From positions 1,600,501-1,664,500 of the forward strand of contig NZ_JACJVJ010000001.1 of NCBI RefSeq assembly GCF_014237875.1: a stretch of 64,000 bases of DNA, written 5' to 3'. The translations under genes and the position numbers were made by a program. Origin of the DNA: Parasphingopyxis marina (GTDB lineage: Bacteria; Pseudomonadota; Alphaproteobacteria; Sphingomonadales; Sphingomonadaceae). Below the pieces are notes generated by a model. It did not search any database. It had not been told where the DNA came from and worked only from the letters and a program-made list of their open reading frames with translations. How positions within the stretch are numbered: position 1 is the stretch's first letter; each line of letters begins with the position of its first letter. Positions 41,079-51,117 of this stretch are shown in pieces.

Positions 41079-41545
41079 TTTGCGGTCCAGTCGCCCGAAC
41101 GGCCTCCGGATTTGGCGAGCAGCCGGATGCCGCCGATTTCCATGCCGCGATCGAGCGCCTTCGCCATGTCGTAAACGGTAAGCAGGGCGACCGAGACGGC
41201 GGTCAGCGCCTCCATCTCAACGCCGGTCTTGCCGGTCGTGCGGACGGTCGCGGTGGCCGTCACGCTATCTTGCCCGGTTTCGAGATCGAGCGTCACGCCC
41301 GCGATCGGCAAGGGATGGCAGAGCGGCACGAGGTCGCTGGTCTTTTTCGCGGCCATGATCCCGGCGATCCGCGCCGCGCCCAGCACATCGCCTTTCTTGA
41401 CATTGCCCTCGCGGATCGCGGCCGCGGCCTCGGCGGACATCGCGATGCGGCCGGTCGCCGTTGCCTCGCGCACCGTATCGTCCTTGGCCGAAACGTCGAC
41501 CATGCGCGCGGCGCCCGCCTCGTCGATATGGGTAAGCTCAGCCAT
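41075..41545 (-). CDS. moaC: Cyclic pyranopterin monophosphate synthase
   Basis: Works after MoaA to make cyclic pyranopterin monophosphate, the first stable Mo-cofactor intermediate. It is 156 aa. Family motifs are the N-terminal [30 protein letters not shown], and [14 protein letters not shown] with the catalytic aspartate. It overlaps trpC by 8 nt and moeA by 4 nt, so the Mo-cofactor pair is cotranslated with tryptophan genes. Confidence 0.96.
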   Translation of the reverse strand: MAELTHIDEAGAARMVDVSAKDDTVREATATGRIAMSAEAAAAIREGNVKKGDVLGAARIAGIMAAKKTSDLVPLCHPLPIAGVTLDLETGQDSVTATATVRTTGKTGVEMEALTAVSVALLTVYDMAKALDRGMEIGGIRLLAKSGGRSGDWTAK

Positions 41546-42332
41546 GGCCCGTCAATAGCATGCGCGTCGCGGTTTCTACATCGTCCTCGCGCATCAGCGA
41601 TTCGCCGACGAGGAACGCGCGTACGCCGCTTTCGGCGAGCCGCTGGCAGTCCGCATGGCTGTTGATGCCGCTTTCCGAAACGAGAAAGGCGTTGTCGGGC
41701 ACGAGGCCCGCAAGCCGCTCGGTCACGGCAAGATCGGTCTCGAAAGTGCGCAGGTCGCGATTGTTGATGCCGATCAGCGGCGATTTCAGCGCCAGCGCGC
41801 GATCCAGCTCCGCCTCGTCATGAACCTCGACCAGCACGTCCATGCCGAAACTCAGCGCCGAGGCCTCGATATCGACCATCAGCGCATCGTCGAGCGCGGC
41901 GACGATGACGAGGATCGCATCGGCGCCGATCGCCCGCGCCTCGATCACCTGCCAGGGATCGACCATGAAATCCTTGCGCAGCGCGGGAAGCGCGCAGGCC
42001 GCCCGTGCCGCCTCCAGATAGGCGTCGGAGCCCTGAAAATAGGGCTCGTCGGTCAGCACGGAAAGGCAGGCCGCGCCGCCCGCTTCATAGGCTTTCGCAT
42101 GGGCCGGCGGATCGAAATCCTCCCGAATGAGCCCCTTGGATGGGCTCGCCTTCTTGATTTCGGCGATCAGCGCATAGCCGCTTTCCGCCTTCACGCGCAG
42201 CGCGGTCAGAAAGCCGCGCGGCGGTGCCCGGGCTTCGGCGCGGGCCTCCAGATCGGCAAGGCTCGTCGCTGCCTTGCGCCGGGCGACCTCGTCGCGCTTT
42301 ACCGCGCAGATCTCGTCGAGCTTGTTGGTCAC
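41538..42332 (-). CDS. trpC: Indole-3-glycerol phosphate synthase
   Basis: Closes the ring of carboxyphenylamino-deoxyribulose phosphate to indole glycerol phosphate in tryptophan synthesis. The GTG at 42332 overlaps the trpD stop in a GTGA junction and gives 264 aa, the normal size; the longer frame runs into trpD. The beta/alpha barrel motifs are [28 protein letters not shown] and [14 protein letters not shown]. It is monofunctional, with no TrpF domain. Confidence 0.96.
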   Translation of the reverse strand: MTNKLDEICAVKRDEVARRKAATSLADLEARAEARAPPRGFLTALRVKAESGYALIAEIKKASPSKGLIREDFDPPAHAKAYEAGGAACLSVLTDEPYFQGSDAYLEAARAACALPALRKDFMVDPWQVIEARAIGADAILVIVAALDDALMVDIEASALSFGMDVLVEVHDEAELDRALALKSPLIGINNRDLRTFETDLAVTERLAGLVPDNAFLVSESGINSHADCQRLAESGVRAFLVGESLMREDDVETATRMLLTGHG

Positions 42333-43315
42333 CGGAAGGCGATCCAGCGGTCGAGAAGATCCTTCGCTGCGCCCTCGTCGATGGCCCGGGCCGTCTGTTT
42401 CGCGCCGTCTTCCCATCCGGAAGCGCGGCCCGCGACGATCAGGGCGCCCGCGGCGTTCAGCAGAACGGCGTTGCGATAGCCGCCGGTTTCTCCGTCGAAC
42501 AGGCGGCGCAGCGCGGCGGCATTATGTTCAGGATCGCCGCCCCGGATCGCTTCGATGGGGAAGGCTTCCAGCCCTGCATCATCGGGCGTCACGCGGGTAC
42601 CCCTATCGATCCCGCCGAAGCTCGCGATCCGGCTGAGCCCGGAAATCGAAAGCTCGTCCAGCCCTTCCTCGCCCGAAACGACCATCGCGGCCTCTGCGCC
42701 CAGCTGCTGCAGCGCCGCGGCATAGACGGGCACATAATCGGGCCGGGCGATGCCGATCAGCTGGCGGCTGACGCGGGCGGGGTTGGAGATCGGCCCCATC
42801 AGATTGAAGATCGTGCGTTTGCCGATGCGTTTGCGGATCGGCGTGATCCGCGCCATCGCCGGATGGTGATTGGCGGCGTGCAGGAAACAGATGCCGAGTT
42901 CGCTCAGGCTGCGCTCGGCCACGGTGCCGGCATGGTCGAGATCGAGGCCCAGCGCCTCCAGCGTGTCGGACGCGCCGGCCTTGCTCGATGCCGCGCGGTT
43001 GCCGTGCTTGGCGACCGGCACGCCGAGCGCCGCGACAACCATCGACACGGCGGTGGAAACGTTGAGCGTATGCTGCCCGTCGCCGCCCGTGCCGCACACG
43101 TCGATCGCGCCTTCGGGGGCGTGGATCGCGATCAGCCGCTCGCGCATCGCGGTCGCGGCGGCGGCGATCTCGACAGCCGTCTCGTCGCGCTCGGTCATCA
43201 CCGTGAGGAAATGCTCGATATCCTCCTCGCGCGGCTTGCCGTCGAGCATGTCGGCAAAGGCCTGATAGGCGGCCGCTTCATCGAGCGGGGCGGTCGGGTC
43301 GGGCAGCTTTGTCAT
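42329..43315 (-). CDS. trpD: Anthranilate phosphoribosyltransferase
   Basis: Joins anthranilate with PRPP in the second step of tryptophan synthesis. It is 328 aa. The PRPP-binding motif is [17 protein letters not shown] near residue 75, followed by [17 protein letters not shown] and [10 protein letters not shown]. It lies 61 bp after trpG and overlaps trpC by 4 nt. Confidence 0.96.
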   Translation of the reverse strand: MTKLPDPTAPLDEAAAYQAFADMLDGKPREEDIEHFLTVMTERDETAVEIAAAATAMRERLIAIHAPEGAIDVCGTGGDGQHTLNVSTAVSMVVAALGVPVAKHGNRAASSKAGASDTLEALGLDLDHAGTVAERSLSELGICFLHAANHHPAMARITPIRKRIGKRTIFNLMGPISNPARVSRQLIGIARPDYVPVYAAALQQLGAEAAMVVSGEEGLDELSISGLSRIASFGGIDRGTRVTPDDAGLEAFPIEAIRGGDPEHNAAALRRLFDGETGGYRNAVLLNAAGALIVAGRASGWEDGAKQTARAIDEGAAKDLLDRWIAFR

Positions 43316-43376
43316 GGCGCGGGGTCAAAGCATGGGGGGGCGCGAAAGGCCAGCCACTTTTGCTCTCGGGCCGATA

Positions 43377-43982
43377 TCAGGCGATCTCTTTCACCTTCAT
43401 CCCGGCAAGCTCCATGAAATTGGCGAGCAGGGCGTGGCCATGCTCGGTGGCGATGCTTTCGGGGTGGAACTGGACTCCGTGGATCGGCAGGCTTTCGTGG
43501 CGGAAGCCCATGACGGTCCCGTCCGGCCCGCGCGCGTTGATGACCAACGCCTCGGGCAGGCCTTCTTCGGGCACGATCAGCGAATGATAACGGGTGGCCG
43601 TGAAGGGCGAGGGGAGGCCTGCGAAGACGCCCGTTCCGTCATGTTCGACCGGCGATGTCTTGCCGTGCATCAGCCCGCCGCGCACGACCTTGCCGCCGAA
43701 ATGCTGGCCGATCGACTGATGGCCGAGGCACACGCCGAGTAGTGGCCTTCTCGCTTCCGCGCAGGCGGCGACGAGATCGAGGCTGACCCCGGCCTCGTTG
43801 GGCGTGCACGGCCCTGGCGAGATCAGGAAGGCGCCGGCGCCGGAGGACAGCGCCTGTCCGGCCGAAATCGCATCGTTGCGCACGACATCGACCTCCGCCC
43901 CCAGCTCGCGCAGATAATGGACGAGATTCCAGGTGAAGCTGTCATAATTGTCGATGACCAAAATGGTGTCGTTCGCGCTCAT
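43377..43982 (-). CDS. trpG: Anthranilate synthase component II (glutamine amidotransferase)
   Basis: Hydrolyses glutamine and passes ammonia to TrpE. It is 201 aa. The oxyanion and nucleophile region is [14 protein letters not shown] with catalytic Cys85, and the His-Glu pair is in VQFHPESI near the C-terminus. Its partner trpE is about 7 kb away at 51118-52635 and not adjacent. It starts 59 bp downstream of the proline iminopeptidase stop on the same strand. Confidence 0.95.
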   Translation of the reverse strand: MSANDTILVIDNYDSFTWNLVHYLRELGAEVDVVRNDAISAGQALSSGAGAFLISPGPCTPNEAGVSLDLVAACAEARRPLLGVCLGHQSIGQHFGGKVVRGGLMHGKTSPVEHDGTGVFAGLPSPFTATRYHSLIVPEEGLPEALVINARGPDGTVMGFRHESLPIHGVQFHPESIATEHGHALLANFMELAGMKVKEIA

Positions 43983-44041
43983 CGGGAGCGGCCTTCGCTT
44001 ATAAAAGGCGAGCGATCAAGCATGTTGAACACCCGGCCGAT

Positions 44042-45001
44042 TCAGCTGGTCTTGCCGGCAAAGCGGTCGGTGGCGCGCACAAGGCCGTCGGTAATGCCCG
44101 GTTCGGTGAACAGGTGGCCGCCATCGGCAACGATCTGCAGGTCGACCTCGGGCCATACCTTTTTCAGCGCATGGGCCGCCGCGGGCGGGGTGCAGCAATC
44201 GTGGCGGCCCTGTACGATAACGCCCGGGATGCCCTTGAGCCGATCGGCATTGGCGAGCAGCTGGCCTTCTTCGAGGAAACAGCCATGGCGGAAATAATGA
44301 TTCTCGATCCGGGCAATGGCGATCGCGTGATTGTCCTCGGTGAATTCCGCGAGCATTTCCGGATCGGGCAGCAGGGTCACCGTCATGCCCTCCCAGGTGC
44401 TCCACGCCTTGGCAGCGGCGAGCTGGATATCCGGATCTTCGCCGGTCAGGCGCTTATGATAGGCTTCGACCAGATCGCCGCGCTCATTTTCGGGAATGAG
44501 GCTGACAAAATCCTCCCAGGCTTCGGGATAGAGCTCACTCGCGCCATAATGCATCAGCCAGTCATATTCGGTCTGTCGTGACAGGAAGATGCCACGCAAC
44601 ACCAGTTCGCTCACCCGTTCGGGATGTGTCTGCGCATAGGACAGCGCCAGGGTCGAGCCCCAGCTGCCGCCGAAGACCTGCCATTTTTCGTGCCCGCACA
44701 TCGCGCGCAGTTTCTCGATATCGGAAACGATATCCCAGGTCGTGTTGTTGTCGAGGCTGGCGAAGGGCGTCGACCGGCCACAGCCGCGCTGGTCGAAAAG
44801 CAGGATGTCGTAGAGTTCCGGATCGAACTGCCGGCGCTGATCGTCGCTGCAGCCGGACCCCGGTCCGCCATGCAGGAACACGACCGGTTTCGCGCCCTTG
44901 GTTCCGCACCGTTCCCAGTAGAGGACATGGCCATCGCCGACATCGAGCGTACCCGTTTCGAACGGTTCGATCGGCGGGTATAATGTGCGCGCATAGTCCA
45001 T
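44042..45001 (-). CDS. pip: Proline iminopeptidase
   Basis: A cytosolic alpha/beta hydrolase (peptidase family S33) that removes N-terminal proline. It is 319 aa with no signal peptide. Seen are HGGPGSGCSDDQRRQFDP (oxyanion region), the nucleophile Ser113 in GGSWGST, and the aspartate and histidine of the triad in VQGRHD and DGGHLF. It lies upstream of trpG on the same strand and is divergent from the M13 peptidase gene. It is one of several hydrolases between trpG and trpE. Confidence 0.93.
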   Translation of the reverse strand: MDYARTLYPPIEPFETGTLDVGDGHVLYWERCGTKGAKPVVFLHGGPGSGCSDDQRRQFDPELYDILLFDQRGCGRSTPFASLDNNTTWDIVSDIEKLRAMCGHEKWQVFGGSWGSTLALSYAQTHPERVSELVLRGIFLSRQTEYDWLMHYGASELYPEAWEDFVSLIPENERGDLVEAYHKRLTGEDPDIQLAAAKAWSTWEGMTVTLLPDPEMLAEFTEDNHAIAIARIENHYFRHGCFLEEGQLLANADRLKGIPGVIVQGRHDCCTPPAAAHALKKVWPEVDLQIVADGGHLFTEPGITDGLVRATDRFAGKTS

Positions 45002-45197
45002 CGCTTGATCTTTCTCTTCGGGCGAAGTTCGTGGGCGCCTGCCTATCCTTTGGCGCGGGCCGGGCCAAGGCCTGTCGTTCGCCGACCTTGCCGGGCGGCT
45101 TGCAGAAATCGGCTGTTTTAAGGTAGCAAGGCACCGATATCGATCACAGTGCTAAATCTGCGGGATAGACCCGTTTCCGACTTCCAGGAGTTAAGCA

Positions 45198-47270
45198 ATG
45201 ACCACCCGAAAATACGCGCTTGCAGCGGCTTCGCTGCTCGCGATCGCCATTTCCAGCCCGGCGCTTGCCGATCATCATGAAGAAGCGGCGCCCGCCGCCA
45301 CCGCGGCGAGCGGCCAGGCCGAAATCGGCAGCTGGGGCATCGATCTCGACGCGCGCGACCTTTCGGTCGATCCCGGCGATGATTTCAACCGCTATGCCAA
45401 TGGCCACTGGATCGACACCACCGAAATGCCCTCGGACCGTTCGCGCTACGGCTCGTTCGACATGCTGCGCGAACGCGCCGAAGTGCAGGTCCACGAGATT
45501 CTCGAGGAACTCGTCGCCGATCCGGCTTCGGGCGGTGAACTGGGGCAGATGGTCGCCGATTTCTACGGCGCCTGGATGGACACCGACGCGATCGAGGCGC
45601 GCGGCACTGCGCCGCTCCAGCCCTATCTCGCCCGCATCGACGCGATCGAGGATACCGGCGACCTGCTCGGGATATTCGGTACGGTGGGCTATGCCTCGCC
45701 GGTCGGCGTCGGCACGCTGGAGGATCCGGCCGATCCCACGCGCTATATTGCCTTTGCCAGCCAGGATGGGCTCGGCATGCCGAACCGCGACTATTATCTG
45801 AACGAAGGCGAGGAATATGAAGGATTCCGCACCGCCTATCGCGCCTATATCGTCCAGCTGTTCGATCTTGCCGGTATCGAGGGTGGCGCCGACCGCGCCG
45901 ACCGGATCATCGCGCTCGAAACGCAGATGGCAGAAACCCAGTGGGAGCCCGCCCGCCAGCGCGACATCCAGCAGATCTACAATCCGATGAACCGCGAACA
46001 GCTGGCCGAGCTGGCGCCGCAATTCGAGTGGACGACCTGGCTCGAAGGCATCGGCCTAGGTAGCGTCGACACCGTGGTCGCCGCCGAAACCACGGCGATC
46101 ACCGCCGCCGGCGAATTGATCGAAAGCGTGCCGCTGGATACCTGGAAGGACTATCTGACCTTCCACTTCATCAGCGACAACGCCGCCTATCTGCCTGCCG
46201 CATTCGACGAGGCCCGCTTCAACTTTTTCGGCCGCACTCTGCGCGACACGCCCGACCAGCGCGATCGCTGGAAGCGCGGCGTGGAGCTTGTCGACGACAA
46301 TATCGGCGAGGCGATCGGCCAGATTTACGTCGACCGCCACTATCCGCCCGAATCGCAGCGCCAGATGACCGAGCTGATCGCGAACCTGCGCGCCGCGCTG
46401 CAGGAGCGGATCGAGAATAGCGACTGGATGGACGAAGCCACCCGGGCAGAGGCAGTCGCCAAGCTCACCGCCTTCGAACCGCGGATCGGCCACCCGGTGG
46501 AATGGATCGACTATTCGGACCTCGAAATCCGCCGCGACGATCTGCTGGGCAATGTCCAGCGCGCCCAGCAGCACGCGTTCAACCTCGCGCTCCAGCGCCT
46601 GCCGCATCCGGTGGACCGGGAGCTGTGGGGCATGAACCCGCAGACGGTGAACGCCTATTACAACCCGCTCCTGAACCAGATCACCTTTCCCGCGGCGATC
46701 CTGCAGCCGCCCTTCTTCGATCCCAATGCCGATCCGGCGGTCAATTACGGCGCCATCGGCGGCGTGATCGGCCATGAAATCGGCCATGGCTTCGACGATC
46801 AGGGCCGGCAGTTCGACGGCACGGGCCGCATCCGCGACTGGTGGACCGAGGAGACCGCGGCCGAGTTCGAGGCGCGCACCGCCCGCTTCGGCGCGCAATA
46901 TGACGCGTTCGAGCCGATCCCCGGGCTGCACGTGAATGGCGAGCTGACGATGGGCGAGAATATCGGCGATCTCGGCGGCCTCGAAATGGCGTACTCCGCC
47001 TATCGCCGCTACGTCGCCGAACATGGCGAACCGCCGGTGATCGACGGGCTGACCGGCGACCAGCGCTTCTTCCTGAGCTGGGCACAGGTATGGCGCGGGC
47101 TGATCCGCGAGAACGCCCTGCGCGAACGCATCCTCACCGATCCGCACAGCCCGCAGGAATTCCGCGCCAACGGCCCGGTCCGCAATATCGATGCCTGGTA
47201 TGAAGCCTTCGGCGTCGAGCCCGGCGATGCGATGTACATCCCGCCCGAAGAGCGCGTGCGCATCTGGTAG
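45198..47270 (+). CDS. M13 family zinc metallopeptidase
   Basis: A secreted neprilysin/PepO-type oligopeptidase of 690 aa. The signal peptide is MTTRKYALAAASLLAIAISSPALA. A helical N-terminal domain precedes the catalytic domain. Zinc ligands are His526 and His530 of HEIGHG with catalytic Glu527, and Glu587 in ENIGDLGG, with Asp591 as supporting residue. FRANGPVRNIDAWYEAF near the end is typical. AGGAG precedes the ATG by 7 nt. An intrinsic terminator follows. Probably degrades peptides in the periplasm or outside; homologues called PepO. Confidence 0.93.
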   Translation: MTTRKYALAAASLLAIAISSPALADHHEEAAPAATAASGQAEIGSWGIDLDARDLSVDPGDDFNRYANGHWIDTTEMPSDRSRYGSFDMLRERAEVQVHEILEELVADPASGGELGQMVADFYGAWMDTDAIEARGTAPLQPYLARIDAIEDTGDLLGIFGTVGYASPVGVGTLEDPADPTRYIAFASQDGLGMPNRDYYLNEGEEYEGFRTAYRAYIVQLFDLAGIEGGADRADRIIALETQMAETQWEPARQRDIQQIYNPMNREQLAELAPQFEWTTWLEGIGLGSVDTVVAAETTAITAAGELIESVPLDTWKDYLTFHFISDNAAYLPAAFDEARFNFFGRTLRDTPDQRDRWKRGVELVDDNIGEAIGQIYVDRHYPPESQRQMTELIANLRAALQERIENSDWMDEATRAEAVAKLTAFEPRIGHPVEWIDYSDLEIRRDDLLGNVQRAQQHAFNLALQRLPHPVDRELWGMNPQTVNAYYNPLLNQITFPAAILQPPFFDPNADPAVNYGAIGGVIGHEIGHGFDDQGRQFDGTGRIRDWWTEETAAEFEARTARFGAQYDAFEPIPGLHVNGELTMGENIGDLGGLEMAYSAYRRYVAEHGEPPVIDGLTGDQRFFLSWAQVWRGLIRENALRERILTDPHSPQEFRANGPVRNIDAWYEAFGVEPGDAMYIPPEERVRIW

Positions 47271-47292
47271 GCTGGCGGAAGTCCGCAAGCAG

Positions 47293-47325
47293 AGCCCCTG
47301 GCCGGAAACGGCCGGGGGCTTTTTC
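47293..47325 (+). terminator. Rho-independent terminator after the M13 peptidase gene
   Basis: AGCCCCTGGCCG, loop GAAA, CGGCCGGGGGCT forms a GC-rich stem (one G-T pair), followed by TTTTTCGTT. It ends just before the stop of the convergent alpha/beta hydrolase gene at 47328. It is the clearest intrinsic terminator in the window. Confidence 0.92.
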
Positions 47326-47327
47326 GT

Positions 47328-48428
47328 TCAGGCGGTGCCGTCGCCGCCCGAAAAACGCGCGAGCCAGCCGAACAGATCGCGTTCGAAGTCCGGCAGGAAA
47401 CGGTTCTCGCGCATCAGTGCATGGCCGACCCCGGGATAGACGCGCCAATCGGGCCGCTGGCCTTCCGGAAGTGCCTCGAGCCGCCTCACGCTCTCGGTGA
47501 CGGGCACGTTATCGCTTTCATCCTCTTCGCCGAGCGCGAGGAAGAAGGGTCCGTGCCATTCTTCCCATTGTTCGAGCATGTTGTAATCGCCGTTGGCGGC
47601 CCAGAAACCCGGCTGGCGGCGCTTGGCGCGGGCGGTGAAGGCGGAGGTGAGCAGGCCCTGGAGAAATCCCGGCGCGCCTTCGCGCACGCCGTTGCCGACC
47701 TCCAAGCGAAGCTGTTCCGCCATGTCTGTCGCCGCTGCGCTCAGCGCGACGGCGAAATCGGCTTCGGCGATCCGCGCCGCTTCGGGGGCGATGGTGCCGC
47801 CCTGGCTCACGCCGACAAAGCCATAAGCGGGAAGATCCGGCGCCTCTTCGCGCAACATTCCCAGCCAGCGCTTGCCGTCCTGCGCGAGCAGCGAGAAGGG
47901 GGCGTTGCGCCAATCCCCGCCCGATCGGCCCGATCCGCGCTTGTCGGGAAGGATCACGACATGGCCGGCGCGCGCCAGATGATCGGCGAGCAGGGCGTAC
48001 CATCCGTTGGACCGGTCCGAATCGCCCGAGCCGTGGAGGATCACGATGCCGGTTCCCGAAATCTCCTCGGGTTCGAATATCCATGCTTCGAGGATTTCAG
48101 GATCGCCGATGGACAGGGTGCGGACCCGGTAAGGCTGGGTGCCGGAGCGGACGAGCGGGCCGTCGGCAAGCTCCGCGGCGCCGATATGTTCGGCCGCTTC
48201 CCAGCGATCGAGGTTGAAACGATAGAAGTCGCGATCCAGCGCAGGCAGCACGAGCCGATGCTGCGCCCCGTCGGCGCTGGTATAGACGCCGCTGCGTTCG
48301 TCGATGGGTTCGGGGGTGGTGTCGATCGCGGCGCGCAGGTCGGGCGGACCGGGATTGAAGAAAACCCATCCGCCGATCGCCGAAGCGACGAACAGGAACA
48401 GCAGCAGCCCGGTTCCGAATGTCTTCAC
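47328..48428 (-). CDS. Alpha/beta hydrolase, membrane-anchored or exported
   Basis: A 366-aa protein with an N-terminal hydrophobic segment (residues 4-24) that may be a signal anchor, then a domain-like region of about 90 residues before the hydrolase core. The oxyanion turn is ILHGSGDSDRSNGW, the nucleophile Ser208 is in GVSQGG, and the C-terminal histidine is in GVGHALMREN. PDKRGSGRSGGDW is a typical strand 4 loop. Substrate unknown; esterase or peptidase-like activity is plausible. It is convergent with the M13 gene and divergent from the monooxygenase. Confidence 0.8.
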   Translation of the reverse strand: MKTFGTGLLLFLFVASAIGGWVFFNPGPPDLRAAIDTTPEPIDERSGVYTSADGAQHRLVLPALDRDFYRFNLDRWEAAEHIGAAELADGPLVRSGTQPYRVRTLSIGDPEILEAWIFEPEEISGTGIVILHGSGDSDRSNGWYALLADHLARAGHVVILPDKRGSGRSGGDWRNAPFSLLAQDGKRWLGMLREEAPDLPAYGFVGVSQGGTIAPEAARIAEADFAVALSAAATDMAEQLRLEVGNGVREGAPGFLQGLLTSAFTARAKRRQPGFWAANGDYNMLEQWEEWHGPFFLALGEEDESDNVPVTESVRRLEALPEGQRPDWRVYPGVGHALMRENRFLPDFERDLFGWLARFSGGDGTA

Positions 48429-48535
48429 CTGTTTCCTCCGCTTCCCTTACTGTATTATTCTTATAATACACATAGGCGGATTGCAACGCTTTTCCGCGAC
48501 TGGCGGCTCGGCGTGCGGATCGTTAGAACGGCGCG

Positions 48536-49723
48536 ATGGATATTCTGATCAGCGGCGCGGGCATAGCCGGCCCGGCAACGGCTTGGTGGCTGGCCGAACA
48601 CGGCTTTGCGCCGACGGTGGTCGAGGAGGCTCCGGCGCCGCGTTCGGGCGGATATGTCATCGATTTCTGGGGCAAGGGATACGACATTGCCGAGAAGATG
48701 GGGCTGATGCCCGATCTTCTCGAAGCCGGATACCAGGTCGGCGAAGTGCGGATGGTCGGCGACGACGGGCGCCGCAGGGGCGGTTTCAAGACCGAGATTT
48801 TCGACCGCGCGACCGGCGGCCGTTTCGTCAGCCTGCCGCGCGGCGAATTGTCGCTGGCGCTCAACCGGGCGGTGGAGGGCAGGGCGGAGATGCTGTTCGG
48901 GGACCGGATCGCCACGCAGATCGACGATGGCGACGCCGTGAACGTGACCTTCAAGAGCGGCGCGGAACGCCGTTTCGATCTCGTCATCGGTGCAGAGGGT
49001 ATCCGTTCGCAAACCCGCAAGCGCGTTTTCGGCCCGCACGAGCGTTTCGAGATCTATCTCGATTACAAGTTTGCCGCCTATATCGTCGATGGCTACGAGC
49101 CGCGCGCGCCGGACGCTTATATCATGCACAGCGAGCCCGGCATGCAGGCCGCGCGCTTCGCCCTGCGCGACGGATCGACGCTGATCCTGCTGATCTGGTG
49201 GGAGCCGGCATCGAACGCGATCCCGCATGGCGAGGTGATCCAGAAGGCGCTGCTGCGCAACACGTTCGGCAAGATGCGTTGGGAAGTGCCGGCGATGCTG
49301 GACGCGCTCGACGGCTGCCGCGATCTCTACATGGACACGGTCAGCCAGGTGCGGATGGAGCGCTGGTCCGGGGGCCGCACGGCGCTGGTCGGCGACGCGG
49401 CCTTCGCGCCGTCCTTCCTCGCCGGGCAGGGCTCGGCGCTGGCGATAATCGGCGGCTATGTGTTGGCCGGAGAATTGGGGCGCGAGCTGGGCCGGGCCGG
49501 CGGAAACCATGAGGCGGCGTTCGCGCGATACGAGGCGCTGCTCCAGCCTTTCCTTGCCGAAAAGCAGAAAGCCGCGCGCCGCTTCGCCGGGGCGTTCGCG
49601 CCGAAGACGCAGCTGGGAATCACCTTCCGCAACTGGGTGACGAAAGCGATGGGGCTGCCCTTCGTGGCGGACATGGCGCTGGGGCAAGGGCTGACCGATC
49701 AGGTGGAGTTGCCGGACTATTGA
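48536..49723 (+). CDS. FAD-dependent monooxygenase (PHBH type)
   Basis: A 395-aa flavoprotein of the group A aromatic hydroxylase family. The Rossmann dinucleotide motif ISGAGIAGPATAWWLAE is at residues 5-21, and VIGAEGIRSQTRK carries the DG-like motif. GDAAFAPSFLAGQGSALAI is the GD motif contacting the flavin ribityl chain. The sequence resembles TetX/PHBH-like enzymes that hydroxylate aromatic or polycyclic compounds with NAD(P)H. The substrate cannot be told. It is convergent with the S41 peptidase gene, 6 bp between stops. Confidence 0.85.
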   Translation: MDILISGAGIAGPATAWWLAEHGFAPTVVEEAPAPRSGGYVIDFWGKGYDIAEKMGLMPDLLEAGYQVGEVRMVGDDGRRRGGFKTEIFDRATGGRFVSLPRGELSLALNRAVEGRAEMLFGDRIATQIDDGDAVNVTFKSGAERRFDLVIGAEGIRSQTRKRVFGPHERFEIYLDYKFAAYIVDGYEPRAPDAYIMHSEPGMQAARFALRDGSTLILLIWWEPASNAIPHGEVIQKALLRNTFGKMRWEVPAMLDALDGCRDLYMDTVSQVRMERWSGGRTALVGDAAFAPSFLAGQGSALAIIGGYVLAGELGRELGRAGGNHEAAFARYEALLQPFLAEKQKAARRFAGAFAPKTQLGITFRNWVTKAMGLPFVADMALGQGLTDQVELPDY

Positions 49724-49729
49724 GCCGCG

Positions 49730-51019
49730 CTATTCGCGTTCCTGCCGGCGAAGGTCGCCGCTCGCGAAATGGGTTTCGAGCGCCAAGACGGCCCCGTCTT
49801 CGCGCACGAACCGATAGCGTATCAACGGATTGGCTCTTTCGAAAAACAGATCGCCGGATACCCGGCCAAGGCGTTTGACCGGCCGCCGGCCCTGGTGCAG
49901 CAGCAATCCATCGTCCGCCGCTTCGATGCGATAGGGCCCGTAGCTTCCCGCGAGCGCTGCCAGATCGGCACTGTTCTCCGCGCTTTCGTCGGCTTCCAGC
50001 GCCGCGCGGGACCAGGCGATATCGTTGCGATAGGCGGCATCGACGCGGCTCGCGAGCGCATCGAGCGCGAGTATCTGCGCGTGCCGCAGGGCATCTTCCG
50101 CAGGCACTTCCACATCGGGCACGACTCCGCTGCCTTCCCAGTTGCCGCCGGTGATCGGGTTTACCGGAGAGCCGTTCGAAACGAACACGGTGAAACCCTC
50201 GCCGACATCGATCGTGCCGCCGGGGTTGGCGCCGCCCGCCGTCGCCTCGCCGACGACAACGGCGCGATCCGCCGCCTGCAGCGTATAAGGCAGCGCCTCG
50301 GCTGCCGAACCGGTACGCGCGCTGGTGACGATGTAGAGCGGCGTTTCGAGCCGCGGGGCCGCGTAATAGACGCCCGGGGCTTCGCTCGCGCTGCCGCCGC
50401 GATACTGGAATTCATTGTAGATGGGCGCGCCCGCCGGTGTGAAGGCGCTGACCAGATAGCCGACCATCGCCGGGGATCCCCCGCCATTGGTCCGGAGGTC
50501 GATGATGACGGCGTCGCTCGCTGCGATGAGCGCCAATGCGGCATCGGCCGCGCGTTTTGCCGGATCGGCCGGGTCGTCGAAATCGATATCCGCAAAATTG
50601 GTCATCTCGATATAGCCGATATTGCCCGGCAGGATGGAGACGGTCGCAAAGCCATAGCCGGCCCGGCGTATCTGATCGCCAAAGCCATAGAGTGAGCGGC
50701 CTGCCGGATTTTCGCTCGCCTCTTCTTCGCTGTCCCCGGCTTCGGCGGGCGAGGCCCAGGTGACGCGGAAATGGCCGTCAAAGGGCTCGATGATCGCGGT
50801 GAGCGCGGATGCCAGCGAAAGCGGGTTCTCGATGCCGTCGAGCGCGCCGCTTTGCGCGCGGCGTCTTACCGTATCGGCAATTTCCACCGCCCGGTTTTCG
50901 TCGAAATAATTGCCTTCGATCGCCTCGGCGACGGTGTTGGCGATCGCGCGGGGCTCGGCGGCCTGAGCGGCGAGCGGCAGCACTGCAAGCGCAAGCGCGG
51001 ACAAACAGAATCTGAGCAT
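49730..51019 (-). CDS. S41 family peptidase, secreted
   Basis: A 429-aa periplasmic protein with signal peptide MLRFCLSALALAVLPLAAQA. The N-terminal helical region (about 22-105) is of the IRBP/tricorn-like type. The catalytic core contains VIIDLRTNGGGSPAMVG and the nucleophile Ser238 in TSARTGSAAEALPY. No PDZ domain is evident between them, unlike CtpA-type enzymes. The last 100 residues form a small beta-rich domain (YGPYRIEAADDGLLLHQGRR). Substrate unknown. It is the gene nearest trpE, downstream of it on the same strand. Confidence 0.85.
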   Translation of the reverse strand: MLRFCLSALALAVLPLAAQAAEPRAIANTVAEAIEGNYFDENRAVEIADTVRRRAQSGALDGIENPLSLASALTAIIEPFDGHFRVTWASPAEAGDSEEEASENPAGRSLYGFGDQIRRAGYGFATVSILPGNIGYIEMTNFADIDFDDPADPAKRAADAALALIAASDAVIIDLRTNGGGSPAMVGYLVSAFTPAGAPIYNEFQYRGGSASEAPGVYYAAPRLETPLYIVTSARTGSAAEALPYTLQAADRAVVVGEATAGGANPGGTIDVGEGFTVFVSNGSPVNPITGGNWEGSGVVPDVEVPAEDALRHAQILALDALASRVDAAYRNDIAWSRAALEADESAENSADLAALAGSYGPYRIEAADDGLLLHQGRRPVKRLGRVSGDLFFERANPLIRYRFVREDGAVLALETHFASGDLRRQERE

Positions 51020-51117
51020 CGATTTCTCCCCTATTCGGGGATCGGGCTATGGCGAGGCGACCCGCTCGGCAATATATTTCCGACGAATGTCGTAGTGAGA
51101 GGGGTGAACGTCAGGCG

